From NCBI GenBank assembly GCA_028689025.1, contig JAQTXA010000010.1, positions 1 through 64,000 of the forward strand: a stretch of 64,000 bases of DNA, read 5' to 3'. Source of the stretch: Aliarcobacter sp. (GTDB taxonomy: Bacteria > Campylobacterota > Campylobacteria > Campylobacterales > Arcobacteraceae). The position numbers and the translations under genes were made by a program. The first letter of the stretch is position 1. Each line of letters begins with the position of its first letter. Positions 35,368-44,310 of the stretch are shown here, piece after piece. A model generated the notes under the pieces. That model saw only the letters and a list, made by a program, of their open reading frames with translations. It was not told the origin of the DNA and did not search any database.

Positions 35368-38037
35368 TTAACTCAAAGATTTAAGTTCAGCCACAACCTT
35401 AGCCAATTTATCTTCAGCCGATGCCAACCCTGCTCTATTTTCTTCTAAAACATTTGCTGGTGCATTTACTACGAATTTTTCATTATTTAGCATTCCAGCA
35501 AGTTTTGCTATCTCTTTTTCTAGTTTCTCTTGTTGTTTAGTAAGTTTAGAAATAATTGGTGCCATATCTATTTCACCTCTTGGGATATAAACTTCTAAGT
35601 TATCACTTACATCTGTGATTGAGTTTTCTACTTTTGATAGGACGAACTCTAAGTTTTCAACTTTTGCAAGTTTCTCGATAAATGGTTTTGCCATTTCATT
35701 ATCTATATTTTTATTGATTTTTATATATGCTTTTGCAATTTTTGAGTTACCCATATCTATGATAACTTTTGCTCTTCTGATTGCTGTAATCGCTTCTTCG
35801 ATGATTGCAAACATATCTTCAATTTCTTGATTTTTTGCAATATTTTTAGGGAAAGGATTAACCATTAAGGATTCACCCTCTTCTAAAGTTGTTCCAGATA
35901 ATTTATGATATAAATAATCAGAAATAAATGGCATAAATGGACTTACCATTTTTAATGTTTCTTTGAAAATTGCTCCAAGTTCTACAACAGAGTCTTTGCT
36001 AGCTTTTGCATATTCGATTCCCCAGTCGCAGAATTCATTCCATACAAATTTGTATAAAATGCTCGCTGATTCGTTGAATTTATAAGTTTCAAGTGCATTT
36101 CTTAACTCATCAACTGCATCGCTTAGTTTACTTTGCATATAAAGACCAAGAGGTGTTTTGATTTCAATATCTTTTAAATCAGGGAATGTTTCTACATTTA
36201 ACTGTAAGAAATTTGTTGCATTGTAAAGCTTGTTTGTAAAGTTTCTAAATTGCTCTAAATTTTTAGCCCCAAGCTTAATGTCTCTTCCTTGAACACAAAG
36301 ATATGCAAGTGTGAATCTGATAATATCTGCACTATGCTCATTTACCATATCAAGTGGATCAATTACATTTCCTTTTGATTTAGACATTTTTGCACCATTC
36401 TCATCTCGTACAAGTGCATGCATATAAATATCTTCAAATGGTAACTCTTTTTTAAAGTGTTCACCCATCATCATCATTCTTGCTACCCAAAAGAACATAA
36501 TATCAAAACCAGTGATTAGTAATGAATTTGGATAAAAATCTTCTTCATCAGTTGAGTTATATAACTCTTCTAATTTTCCATTATTTCCCCAACCTAATGG
36601 TGACATTGCCCAAAGTGCTGACGAGAACCAAGTATCAAGTACATCTGGGTCTTGAGTAAACTCTTTTCCTCTACATTTTGGACAAGCTTCTGGTTCATCA
36701 GCTTTGTCTGCCCATTGGTGATTACAAGAAGCATCGCTACATGTAAATACAGGAATTCTATGTCCCCACCAAAGTTGTCTTGAAATACACCAAGGTCTTA
36801 ACTCATCCATCCACGCTGTATATGAGTTTATCCAATGTGCTGGGTGGAAAAGTGTTCCATTATGCTCACCAGTTTGTGCTCTCTCTTTTGTAGTCTCTTT
36901 TGTTTTTCTAATAGACTCTTGAGCCATTTCAGAACTTAAAAACCATTGTTGAGAGATAAATGGTTCAACAATATTTTTACATCTATAACAATGCCCTACT
37001 TGGTGAACGTGGTCTTCAATTTTTACAATATATCCCTCATCTTGAAGTTTTGCAACAATAATAGGTCTTGCTTCTAATCTTTCAAGTCCTGCAAACTCTC
37101 CACAATATTCATTTAAAATACCTTTTTCATCAAATACTTTGATAAATTCTAAATCGTGTCTTTTCCCAACTTCGTAGTCATTTTGGTCATGAGCTGGAGT
37201 TACTTTTACAACACCTGTTCCAAATTCCATATCAACGTGTGAATCTGTGATTACTTTTATTTTTCTGTCAGTTAATGGTAATAATACTTCACGCCCAACA
37301 ATATTTGAATATCTTGAATCATCTGGATGAACCATAATTGCAGTATCTCCAAAATATGTTTCAGGTCTTGTAGTTGCAACTTGAAGTTCACCACTTCCAT
37401 CTGCAAATTTGTAAATCATGTGGTAAAACTTACCATTTATTTCTTCGTGTTCAACTTCGATGTCTGAAAGTGCACCATCGTGTGTACACCAGTTTACCAT
37501 GTAGTTATTTTGAGTGATATGACCTTCATTGTATAAAGAGATAAAAGCTTCTTTTACAGCCTCTTTTAATCCCTCATCCATTGTAAATCTTTCTCTTTTC
37601 CAAGCAGGAGTAACACCTAATTTTCTCATTTGGTGAACTATGTTTCCACCTGATGTTTCTTTTTGAAGCCAAGCACGTTCAAGAAATTTTTCTCTTCCGA
37701 TTTCTTCTTTTGTTGTACCCTCAGCGATTAATTGTTTTTCAACAACATTTTGAGTTGCGATTCCTGCGTGGTCAGTTCCTGGTTGCCAAAGAGTTTTAAA
37801 CCCATCCATTCTTTTGTATCTAGTAATAATATCTTGTAATGTAAATGTTAGGGCATGACCAATATGTAAGCTTCCTGTTACATTTGGAGGTGGCATCATT
37901 ATTGAGAATGTTTTTTGTTTTCCATTAGCATCATGTTCTTGAATAGATTTATTTCCATCTATTTCAAAATAACCTCTGCTTTCCCAAATTTTATAAAAAC
38001 TATCTTCTACTTGTGACGGTTCGTATTTTTCGCTCAT
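35368..38037 (-). CDS. valS: Valyl-tRNA synthetase
   Basis: Class I aminoacyl-tRNA synthetase, 889 residues, normal length. The HIGH signature is in PPPNVTGSLHIGHAL and KMSKS is in AKMSKSKGNVIDP. The editing domain (ATTRPETYFGDTA), the WWGHRIPVF segment and the C-terminal coiled coil (SKLTKQQEKLEKEIAKL) are all present. It stands alone as a monocistronic gene. Confidence 0.97.
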   Translation of the reverse strand: MSEKYEPSQVEDSFYKIWESRGYFEIDGNKSIQEHDANGKQKTFSIMMPPPNVTGSLHIGHALTFTLQDIITRYKRMDGFKTLWQPGTDHAGIATQNVVEKQLIAEGTTKEEIGREKFLERAWLQKETSGGNIVHQMRKLGVTPAWKRERFTMDEGLKEAVKEAFISLYNEGHITQNNYMVNWCTHDGALSDIEVEHEEINGKFYHMIYKFADGSGELQVATTRPETYFGDTAIMVHPDDSRYSNIVGREVLLPLTDRKIKVITDSHVDMEFGTGVVKVTPAHDQNDYEVGKRHDLEFIKVFDEKGILNEYCGEFAGLERLEARPIIVAKLQDEGYIVKIEDHVHQVGHCYRCKNIVEPFISQQWFLSSEMAQESIRKTKETTKERAQTGEHNGTLFHPAHWINSYTAWMDELRPWCISRQLWWGHRIPVFTCSDASCNHQWADKADEPEACPKCRGKEFTQDPDVLDTWFSSALWAMSPLGWGNNGKLEELYNSTDEEDFYPNSLLITGFDIMFFWVARMMMMGEHFKKELPFEDIYMHALVRDENGAKMSKSKGNVIDPLDMVNEHSADIIRFTLAYLCVQGRDIKLGAKNLEQFRNFTNKLYNATNFLQLNVETFPDLKDIEIKTPLGLYMQSKLSDAVDELRNALETYKFNESASILYKFVWNEFCDWGIEYAKASKDSVVELGAIFKETLKMVSPFMPFISDYLYHKLSGTTLEEGESLMVNPFPKNIAKNQEIEDMFAIIEEAITAIRRAKVIIDMGNSKIAKAYIKINKNIDNEMAKPFIEKLAKVENLEFVLSKVENSITDVSDNLEVYIPRGEIDMAPIISKLTKQQEKLEKEIAKLAGMLNNEKFVVNAPANVLEENRAGLASAEDKLAKVVAELKSLS

Positions 38038-38164
38038 TAAAAATCCTATCTTTTTTCTATAATATACGCGATTATATCTACTTTTTTCTTATGATGTTAT
38101 TTTACTAATATTTTTAAAAAGCTCTATATTTAAAAAGTATTATTAATTTTTTTAATAGATGTGC

Positions 38165-38170
38165 TATAAT
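38165..38170 (+). promoter_or_regulatory. Probable -10 element for the rhodanese gene
   Basis: TATAAT in GTGCTATAATTTTT, 36 bases before the ATG at 38206. The gene also has AAGGAGAG as ribosome-binding site. Confidence 0.5.
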
Positions 38171-38205
38171 TTTTTGTACTGAGTTTTAATATTAAGGAGA
38201 GAAAA

Positions 38206-38880
38206 ATGTTAAAAATAATTATAGGAAGTTTTGTATTAAGTGCTTCACTTTTTGCAGTTGATTTACAAAGTGATGGAGTTGAAGTAAATTATAAAAACTC
38301 AAAAGATGAAGTAAAAAATATTGTTATAAAAAGAGAAAAAAAAGATGAGTGTAAAAGCGTAAATTTCGACCCAAAAACTGTTTATGGTGGAAATGGTCAA
38401 GCTGCTGATTCTGTTGATGCAAACTGCAAAAGAGCCTTTGTAACTTATATGGGAAAAATTGCTCCAATGAAATTTTCACCAAAAGTTGAAACATATGGAG
38501 AAGTTGAAGTTTTAGACTTTATTGAAAAAGCAAAAACAGATAAAAATATGATGTTAGTAGATTCAAGAACTGAAAATTGGTTTTTCCACGAAACAATTCC
38601 AAGTGCTATAAATATTCCATATATTTATATGAAACAGTCTCAATATCCTGATGAATTTAAAGAGTATTTAGAAATTTTAGGTGTAAAAATCACTGGCGAT
38701 AAATATGATTTTTCAAAGGCTAAAGAGATTTTATTATTTTGTAATGGCGCATGGTGTGGACAATCTCCTGAATCTATGAAAGCATTAATTGCGATTGGTT
38801 ATCCAGAAGAGAAACTAAAATGGTATAGAGGCGGAATGCAGTCTTGGTTAAGTCTAGGATTTACAACTGTTAAACCATAA
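38206..38880 (+). CDS. Periplasmic rhodanese-like protein
   Basis: A 224-residue exported protein with a short signal peptide ending near SASLFA. Its rhodanese domain shows MLVDSRTENWFFHETIPSAINIPY and the active loop LFCNGAWCGQSPESM. The first cysteine of the loop is the expected persulfide carrier, and a second cysteine lies four residues on. It is clearly a paralogue of the rhodanese in the sox cluster at 46092-46748. Sulfur transfer in the periplasm is likely. The acceptor is unknown. Confidence 0.83.
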   Translation: MLKIIIGSFVLSASLFAVDLQSDGVEVNYKNSKDEVKNIVIKREKKDECKSVNFDPKTVYGGNGQAADSVDANCKRAFVTYMGKIAPMKFSPKVETYGEVEVLDFIEKAKTDKNMMLVDSRTENWFFHETIPSAINIPYIYMKQSQYPDEFKEYLEILGVKITGDKYDFSKAKEILLFCNGAWCGQSPESMKALIAIGYPEEKLKWYRGGMQSWLSLGFTTVKP

Positions 38881-38908
38881 AAAAAGAGAGTTTTAAACTC
38901 TCTTTTTT
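38880..38908. terminator. Two-way hairpin terminator
   Basis: AAAAAAGAGAG (38880-38890), loop TTTTAAA, CTCTCTTTTTT (38898-38908): a perfect 11-pair stem with A- and T-runs at both sides. It lies between the rhodanese gene and the converging HD-GYP-like gene. Confidence 0.8.
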
Positions 38909-38910
38909 AC

Positions 38911-39942
38911 CTAATCTTTAAAAAATCTATCAAAATCTTCCACAAGTGACATATCAAGTTTTCCATCTTTTGCTTCATTTTTCATAATTTCAATAGCTTT
39001 TTCATGACTAAAAGCAGCTCTGTAAACTCTTGGTTCTTTTAAAGCATTATAAATATTTAATGTGTTCATCAATCTATCTTTTAAACTTAAATCTTTTGCA
39101 CTTAAGCCCAAAGGATAACCACTTCCATCAACTCTTTCTTGAACTTTTGAAGCCCAAACTGCAATGTCATTAAATCCCATAATATTATTTAAAATCTTTT
39201 TTGAATAGTATGGATAAGCTTTTATGATTTCATATTCATTTGAAGTTAGTGGCTCATTTTTGTTTTGAATTTTTGAGGGAATTGTTAGTTTCCCAATATT
39301 TTGCAAAGAGTTAGCAATTAAAAAAGTTTGTTTATCTTTGTGTTCAAAATCATACTCTTTTGTGATTTTTTCACATAAAATCAAAAGATTTGAATTTGGA
39401 TTTACGATTTTATGAAAAACTGTTGTGATTTTTAAAATCTCTTCAAAATCTAAAATAGTCGTAAAATCATGCAAAGAAGCATAAATAAACATCAAAATAT
39501 CATTTTCATTTAATAAATATAAGAAAAAACCCACTTGTAAAGAAATATCAAGAAGTTCACTTTTATTTTCTTTTATATACTCTTTTGCTTTTGTTCTATT
39601 TTCAATATTATCAATTCCTAAAGAGAACTCTTTATCTAAAAAACTAGCAAAGGAAATAATCTCTAAAAACAAAGGATTATTCAAAGTTTCATTTTTTTCT
39701 AAAAAAGGTAGTTGTTCCAAATCCTCTTTTTTAAAATCATAACATAAAGAATAAGAGCATAAATCAGCTAGTTGTTTTGGTTCAAGATTGTGTTTTATTC
39801 CTAAATGCAAAGCTATAAAAGCCACTCTTTTGTAGTGTCCTAAAGTTGTGTTTTCTAAATCTTTTTTTCTAAAATCAAAGGCTAAACTTGTTGCTAATAA
39901 AAAATTATTTAGATTAAAAGGCATCTGTTTTTTCTTATCCAT
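38911..39942 (-). CDS. Degenerate HD-GYP domain protein
   Basis: A 343-residue cytosolic protein with an HD-type N-terminal half and an HD-GYP-like C-terminal half. The fold signature is clear in SLQNIGKLTIPSKIQNK and QERVDGSGYPLGLSAKDL. The metal-binding residues are lost: HD is Q214-N215, the later HP reads YP (KAYP), and the paired HH before E-R reads V-Q. The first half also has YD where HD is expected. It is unlikely to hydrolyse c-di-GMP and more likely senses or binds a partner. Transcription ends at the shared terminator 38880-38908. Confidence 0.8.
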   Translation of the reverse strand: MDKKKQMPFNLNNFLLATSLAFDFRKKDLENTTLGHYKRVAFIALHLGIKHNLEPKQLADLCSYSLCYDFKKEDLEQLPFLEKNETLNNPLFLEIISFASFLDKEFSLGIDNIENRTKAKEYIKENKSELLDISLQVGFFLYLLNENDILMFIYASLHDFTTILDFEEILKITTVFHKIVNPNSNLLILCEKITKEYDFEHKDKQTFLIANSLQNIGKLTIPSKIQNKNEPLTSNEYEIIKAYPYYSKKILNNIMGFNDIAVWASKVQERVDGSGYPLGLSAKDLSLKDRLMNTLNIYNALKEPRVYRAAFSHEKAIEIMKNEAKDGKLDMSLVEDFDRFFKD

Positions 39943-39999
39943 TTTTTAAATCCTATCTATAAAATTAAAACTATTACTTATATAAAAGTGATATTACAA

Positions 40000-40005
40000 T
40001 ATAAT
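40000..40005 (+). promoter_or_regulatory. Probable -10 element for the MBL-fold gene
   Basis: TATAAT in ACAATATAATTTTT, 29 bases before the ATG at 40034. Confidence 0.45.
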
Positions 40006-40033
40006 TTTTAATTATAAATTAAAAAGGATAACT

Positions 40034-40954
40034 ATGCTAAAAAAAGTTCTATTTTCACTAATACTTACATCAATTTATGTTTTTGCATTTGATTACAATT
40101 TAAAACCGGTAAAGGTTACAAAAGATGTTTGGTGTTTCTTAGGAAAACTTGAAGTTCCATCAAAAGAAAATGGTGGATTTATGTCAAATAGTTGTTATAT
40201 AAAAGCAGATAATAGTTATGTTTTAATTGATACGGGAGCAAATTTCCAATTTGCAAAACAAGCCTATGAAGCCATGTCAAAAATAGAAAAACTTCCCGTT
40301 AAATTAGTAATAAATACCCATAGTCATGATGATCATTGGCTTGGAAATAATTTTTACAAAGAGACTTTTAACGCAAAAATTTTAGGACCATCACTTATTA
40401 ACACTCAATATTCAGCCGATTCGAAAACAAGAATGTTTGAAGTTTTAGAACCTAATGAAATAAAGGGAACAAAAATTATAAAAATTGATGAGATTGTAAA
40501 TGAAGTTAAAAACATAAAAATAGGAAATAAAGAAATTACAATTATTCCTGTTGGAACAAAAGCTCATACTTCAGAAGACTTATTTGTATTTATGCCAAAT
40601 GAAAAAGTTCTTTTTTCAGGTGATTTAGTAATGAATGGAAGAGTTACCTCAAATAGAGATGGTTCAGTTATTGGCTCAATCAAAGCTCTTGATATGATAA
40701 AAGAAAAAGATTGGAACTATTTAGTTGCTGGTCATGGATTAGATACTTCAAAAACTGCAATTAATGAAGCTGTTGAGTATTTTACTTTATTAAAACAAAG
40801 GGTTTTAGAAGCTATTGAAAATGAGACAATTGGAAGTGAAATTACAAAAGTAGTAACTATGGATGAATTTAAAAATAAAGCTATGTATCAAGAGTTAAAT
40901 AGTAAAAATGTATTTGATGCCTTTAGAGAATTGGAATTTTACGAAGGGAATTAA
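40034..40954 (+). CDS. Periplasmic metallo-beta-lactamase-fold hydrolase
   Basis: A 306-residue exported protein (signal peptide about residues 1-18) with the dinuclear zinc site motif T-H-S-H-D-D-H-W (H96, H98, D100, H101). Further metal ligands are likely in GTKAHTSEDLFV, FSGDLVMNG and VAGHGLD. The family covers thioesterases, lactamases and quinoprotein-relay hydrolases, so the substrate cannot be fixed. It is monocistronic. Confidence 0.83.
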   Translation: MLKKVLFSLILTSIYVFAFDYNLKPVKVTKDVWCFLGKLEVPSKENGGFMSNSCYIKADNSYVLIDTGANFQFAKQAYEAMSKIEKLPVKLVINTHSHDDHWLGNNFYKETFNAKILGPSLINTQYSADSKTRMFEVLEPNEIKGTKIIKIDEIVNEVKNIKIGNKEITIIPVGTKAHTSEDLFVFMPNEKVLFSGDLVMNGRVTSNRDGSVIGSIKALDMIKEKDWNYLVAGHGLDTSKTAINEAVEYFTLLKQRVLEAIENETIGSEITKVVTMDEFKNKAMYQELNSKNVFDAFRELEFYEGN

Positions 40955-41075
40955 ATATCTCTTTTTTTATTGTAGTTTCACTATATTAGAGTAAAAAAAA
41001 CTAAATTGAAAATAAATCTTCTTTTAAATTGCTTTGCTATATTATTTACTTAATTAATAAAATTAAGGAGAACTT

Positions 41076-41642
41076 ATGTCAAAAAGAATTTTAATATTAG
41101 CTGGTGATTTTGTAGAAGATTATGAACTTATGGTTCCTTTTCAATGTCTAAAAATGTTAGGTTACACTGTTGACGTTGTATGTCCAGATAAAAAAGCAGG
41201 TGAACAAATTAAAACTGCTATTCATGATTTTGAAGGTGATCAAACTTATACAGAAAAACCAGGTCACAAATTCACTTTAAATGCCTCATTTGCTGATGTT
41301 GATGAATCAACTTATGATGCATTAGTGATTCCTGGTGGGCGTGCTCCTGAGTATATTAGATTAAATGCAAGAGTAATTGAGATTGTTCAAAACTTCAATA
41401 GTGCAAATAAACCAATTGCTTCTGTTTGTCATGGTATTTTAGTTTTAGCAGCTGCAGGAATTATAAAAAACAAAACTTGTTCTTGTTATCCAGCTTGTGC
41501 TCCTGATGTGAGACTTGGTGGTGGAACATGGGCAGATATTGGATTTGAGAGTGCAATTGTAGATGGGAATTTAGTAACCGCTGCTGCTTGGCCTGCGCAC
41601 CCTGAATGGTTAGCTAAATTTAATGAGTTATTAGTAAAATAA
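41076..41642 (+). CDS. DJ-1/PfpI-family protein
   Basis: A 188-residue cytosolic protein of the DJ-1/PfpI superfamily. The nucleophile elbow is SVCHGILVLAAAGI and the first strand reads RILILAGDFVEDYELM with the conserved glutamate. YDALVIPGGRAPEYIR is the usual strand before the elbow. Family members are glyoxalases, deglycase-like or stress proteins. ATG follows AAGGAGAAC. A strong hairpin ends the transcript. Confidence 0.87.
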   Translation: MSKRILILAGDFVEDYELMVPFQCLKMLGYTVDVVCPDKKAGEQIKTAIHDFEGDQTYTEKPGHKFTLNASFADVDESTYDALVIPGGRAPEYIRLNARVIEIVQNFNSANKPIASVCHGILVLAAAGIIKNKTCSCYPACAPDVRLGGGTWADIGFESAIVDGNLVTAAAWPAHPEWLAKFNELLVK

Positions 41643-41675
41643 CTTAGGTTTAAATTTCAGAAAATCTATAAATTT

Positions 41676-41709
41676 AAAAGTCTAATATTCTATAGTTTAT
41701 TAGACTTTT
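41676..41709. terminator. Two-way hairpin terminator
   Basis: AAAAGTCTAATA (41676-41687), 10-base loop, TATTAGACTTTT (41698-41709), perfect 12-pair stem followed by T, between the PfpI-type gene and the converging hydrolase gene. Confidence 0.8.
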
Positions 41710-41724
41710 TCATTTAAAACTATC

Positions 41725-42513
41725 TTACTCTTCAACTAATTCTAAAATAGCATTTACAGATTCATTTGTCATATCTAAATCTAAATGAGGAGCATCTTTT
41801 GCTTCTACAAGTATTGCATTTAGGCCTTTTGATTTTGCTAAATTATAAAAATCTATTGTAGTTTTTGGAACTGAAATATCATCAGCTGTTCCATAAACAA
41901 GGGCAAACTTTGTTTTTTTACTAACTTTATCTAAAACATCAACTATTGAAATCAAACCTTTAACATCTGTTTTTTCATGGATATTATAAACTCCACCTGC
42001 ACAAACAATATTATTTATAAGTTCTGGGTCAATTCCTGTCAAAGTTGCACCCATCATACATCCAGCACTATGACCAATATATGTAAGAGTTGAGGCATCA
42101 TATTTATCTTTTAAGGCTTTTACCAATTTATCTAAAAACTCAACATACTCTTTTTTTGCAGCTAAATTTTCAACTCCATTATGAGATAAAGAAGAGAAAT
42201 TATTTGTTGAACTTTTTGAATATCCAGGAAGTGCAACTGCAATTGTTGTAACATCTGTTTTCATGGCTATATCTTCTGCAAATGGAGCATATCGTGCAAG
42301 TGTATCAGTTCCCTCTTTCCAAGTTCCATGAACTATGATATTTAATGAACCTTCTACTTCACCTTTGAATTGTTTGAACTCTATACACTCATTTCCAGCA
42401 TAAATAAAATTATCACCTTTTTTATCACAATCACTTTGAGAAACATTTGCTGCATTTAAAGATAAACTTGATGCTAGTATTAGACTTGATAATATTAAAC
42501 TTTTTTTAAACAT
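41725..42513 (-). CDS. Exported alpha/beta hydrolase
   Basis: A 262-residue protein with signal peptide (cleavage near LNA-ANV). The alpha/beta-hydrolase fold shows the nucleophile elbow YIGHSAGCMMGA, the oxyanion-region segment IIVHGTWKEG, an acid in YGTADDISVP and the histidine in DAPHLDLD. Lipases and esterases share this plan. The substrate is unknown. It lies at the end of the run of minus-strand genes that follows the sox cluster, 16 bases after a DsrE-like gene. Confidence 0.78.
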   Translation of the reverse strand: MFKKSLILSSLILASSLSLNAANVSQSDCDKKGDNFIYAGNECIEFKQFKGEVEGSLNIIVHGTWKEGTDTLARYAPFAEDIAMKTDVTTIAVALPGYSKSSTNNFSSLSHNGVENLAAKKEYVEFLDKLVKALKDKYDASTLTYIGHSAGCMMGATLTGIDPELINNIVCAGGVYNIHEKTDVKGLISIVDVLDKVSKKTKFALVYGTADDISVPKTTIDFYNLAKSKGLNAILVEAKDAPHLDLDMTNESVNAILELVEE

Positions 42514-42529
42514 TTTTTATCCTTTTTAA

Positions 42530-42967
42530 TTAATAAGGTGTAACACCAACATATCCAATCATTTGTCTCTCAATTACTTCAACGATTCCTGCTTGAACAA
42601 ATTCAACACCATCAATAAAATCATCATCTTTCCATTTCATTGTTTCCATTGTATTTCTACACCCTACGAATTCAACATCATATTCCATTAAAGATTTAAT
42701 TCTTGTAAGTGTATTTTTATCATAATCTTTTTTGATTGCTCTCATTCCTTTTCCATAAAGAACAACTGCCACTTTTAAAGTATCACTTGGATACTCTTTT
42801 AAAATATTATAAATTGAACCAATCGTGTGATTTACTGTGTCTAAATCATCAACATGAAGATTTATAACCAATTTTCTTGGGTTTTCAAATGTTGGTTGTG
42901 GATCATTAAACTTTGATTGTCCGTAAGAAAATATTGTCATTAAAACAATTAATATAATTTTTTTCAT
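42530..42967 (-). CDS. Exported DsrE-family protein
   Basis: A 145-residue protein with signal peptide (about residues 1-16) and a DsrE/DsrF-like fold: KLVINLHVDDLDTVNHTIGSI, VAVVLYGKGMRAI and VEFVGCRNTMETM, where the cysteine sits at the usual active position. DsrE relatives carry sulfur or act in sulfur relay, which fits its place downstream of sox genes. Five bases separate it from the MOSC gene. Confidence 0.78.
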   Translation of the reverse strand: MKKIILIVLMTIFSYGQSKFNDPQPTFENPRKLVINLHVDDLDTVNHTIGSIYNILKEYPSDTLKVAVVLYGKGMRAIKKDYDKNTLTRIKSLMEYDVEFVGCRNTMETMKWKDDDFIDGVEFVQAGIVEVIERQMIGYVGVTPY

Positions 42968-42972
42968 ATATG

Positions 42973-43419
42973 TTATCCTTTTATTTTTACTATCATATCT
43001 TTTGATATGATACCACTTTTTAAGATTTTACAATAAAGTCCCCTATGGTTTTTTAGTAAAAGTGGTAATTCTTCACCAAACACACTAAGATGATTACAAA
43101 CGGTACAGATTTGCGTTATTTGAATCACACAATCTCCTATTAAAATCTCATCAGAAACATTTAATTCATGTGGGTCAAAATCTAATAAAATATTTTCACC
43201 TAAACTTCCAAACTCTAATTTTATCCCATTTTGCAAAGCTATTTCATAAGACTTAAGTCCAACAATCATAACTGTTTGTTCTAGTTTTTTACCAGCAAAC
43301 TTATCATTTTCAATTCCAAATCCCTCAATTAGATTTAAAGATAGAACTTGTGGTCGTGGAAGTCCACTTGACTCTTTTGTGGCACTAAAGGTATCTAAAA
43401 CTTTTCCTACACTTTTCAT
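42973..43419 (-). CDS. MOSC-domain protein
   Basis: A 148-residue protein with the MOSC fold of molybdenum cofactor sulfurases: GLPRPQVLSLNLIEGFGIENDKFAG at the N-terminus, LEFGSLGENILLDF and a likely cofactor- or sulfur-handling cysteine in ITQICTVCNH. It may bind molybdenum cofactor, and the cluster's SoxC is a molybdoenzyme, so support for SoxC is a possible link. It starts two bases after the end of the next-upstream gene. Confidence 0.82.
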   Translation of the reverse strand: MKSVGKVLDTFSATKESSGLPRPQVLSLNLIEGFGIENDKFAGKKLEQTVMIVGLKSYEIALQNGIKLEFGSLGENILLDFDPHELNVSDEILIGDCVIQITQICTVCNHLSVFGEELPLLLKNHRGLYCKILKSGIISKDMIVKIKG

Positions 43420-43420
43420 A

Positions 43421-44209
43421 TTATTTTATATTCTCTTTCAAAATTTCTAAAAAATCACTTTTTGTCCAACTTCCTGGATACTGTTTTATATAAGTTCCAT
43501 CCTTTGAAACTATAAAAAATGTTGGAGTTATTTGTTTATAAACTTTTTCTAATCCAAAAGGAAGTTTTGTTTCATCAACATCAATTTTTACATAAACAAA
43601 ATTTTTATTAGTTTCATTTTTAACATCATCTAAACTAAGAACTTCTTTATCCATTTTTTTACAGAAAAAACAAGTTTTTGAAGTTGCATAAACAATGATT
43701 TTTTTATTCTCTTTTTGAGCTTTTTTCAAAACTACTGTTTCATCATTTAAAGCTAACTCTTTTGTTTTTATCGTTTGAGTTTTATATTTTTTATAATTCA
43801 TAAAAAATATTGCAAGATTTGAATACTCTTCACTACTCAATCCTAAAATAGGTTTTTTAACATCATAATATTTCAAAATATGTTCATCACAAATTGAATT
43901 AAATCTATCAGGATTTTCTAAATATGATTTTAAAAAACTCTCTATTTCAATCTGTTGCATTTCAGGGTCTGTTTCATCACCAATTTTTTTTGAACTATCC
44001 ATTATTTCATAAGCTAACATATTTACTGTTGGTGCTTTTAGATTTAAAAGCTTATTTTCTTTTTCAAAAAAATTCTCTTTTAAAATATTTATATCTATAG
44101 CTTTTCCATGACAAGAGGAACATTTATTTTTAAAAATAGCTTCACCATCTTTAAAATCTGCATTTAAATTAACAAGTAAAAATAGACAAAATAGTAAAAC
44201 TTTTATCAT
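43421..44209 (-). CDS. Cytochrome c-thioredoxin fusion, SoxW-like
   Basis: A 262-residue exported protein with signal peptide, a c-type haem motif CSSCH (C30 to H34) and a C-terminal thioredoxin-fold domain with redox pair C180-F-F-C183 in TSKTCFFCKKMD and a cis-proline in KQITPTFFIV. Thioredoxins next to sox genes (SoxW) keep SoxY or other periplasmic cysteines reduced. The added haem domain is a variation. No methionine ligand is certain. It lies 100 bases downstream of soxB, with a hairpin in between. Confidence 0.78.
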   Translation of the reverse strand: MIKVLLFCLFLLVNLNADFKDGEAIFKNKCSSCHGKAIDINILKENFFEKENKLLNLKAPTVNMLAYEIMDSSKKIGDETDPEMQQIEIESFLKSYLENPDRFNSICDEHILKYYDVKKPILGLSSEEYSNLAIFFMNYKKYKTQTIKTKELALNDETVVLKKAQKENKKIIVYATSKTCFFCKKMDKEVLSLDDVKNETNKNFVYVKIDVDETKLPFGLEKVYKQITPTFFIVSKDGTYIKQYPGSWTKSDFLEILKENIK

Positions 44210-44273
44210 ATAAAAAATCCTTTTTTCAACTTAATAAATATTTACTATAAAAAATTTACTAAATCGAAAAAGA

Positions 44274-44293
44274 CATAAAGAAAAATCTTTATG
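44274..44293 (-). terminator. Hairpin after soxB, minus-strand terminator
   Basis: Read on the minus strand: CATAAAGA, loop TTTT, TCTTTATG, then TCTTTTTCG. It is an 8-pair stem with a T-rich tail just after soxB, so the genes beyond may be transcribed at a lower level or from their own promoter. Confidence 0.6.
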
Positions 44294-44310
44294 CTTTCTC
44301 AAACCTTGAA

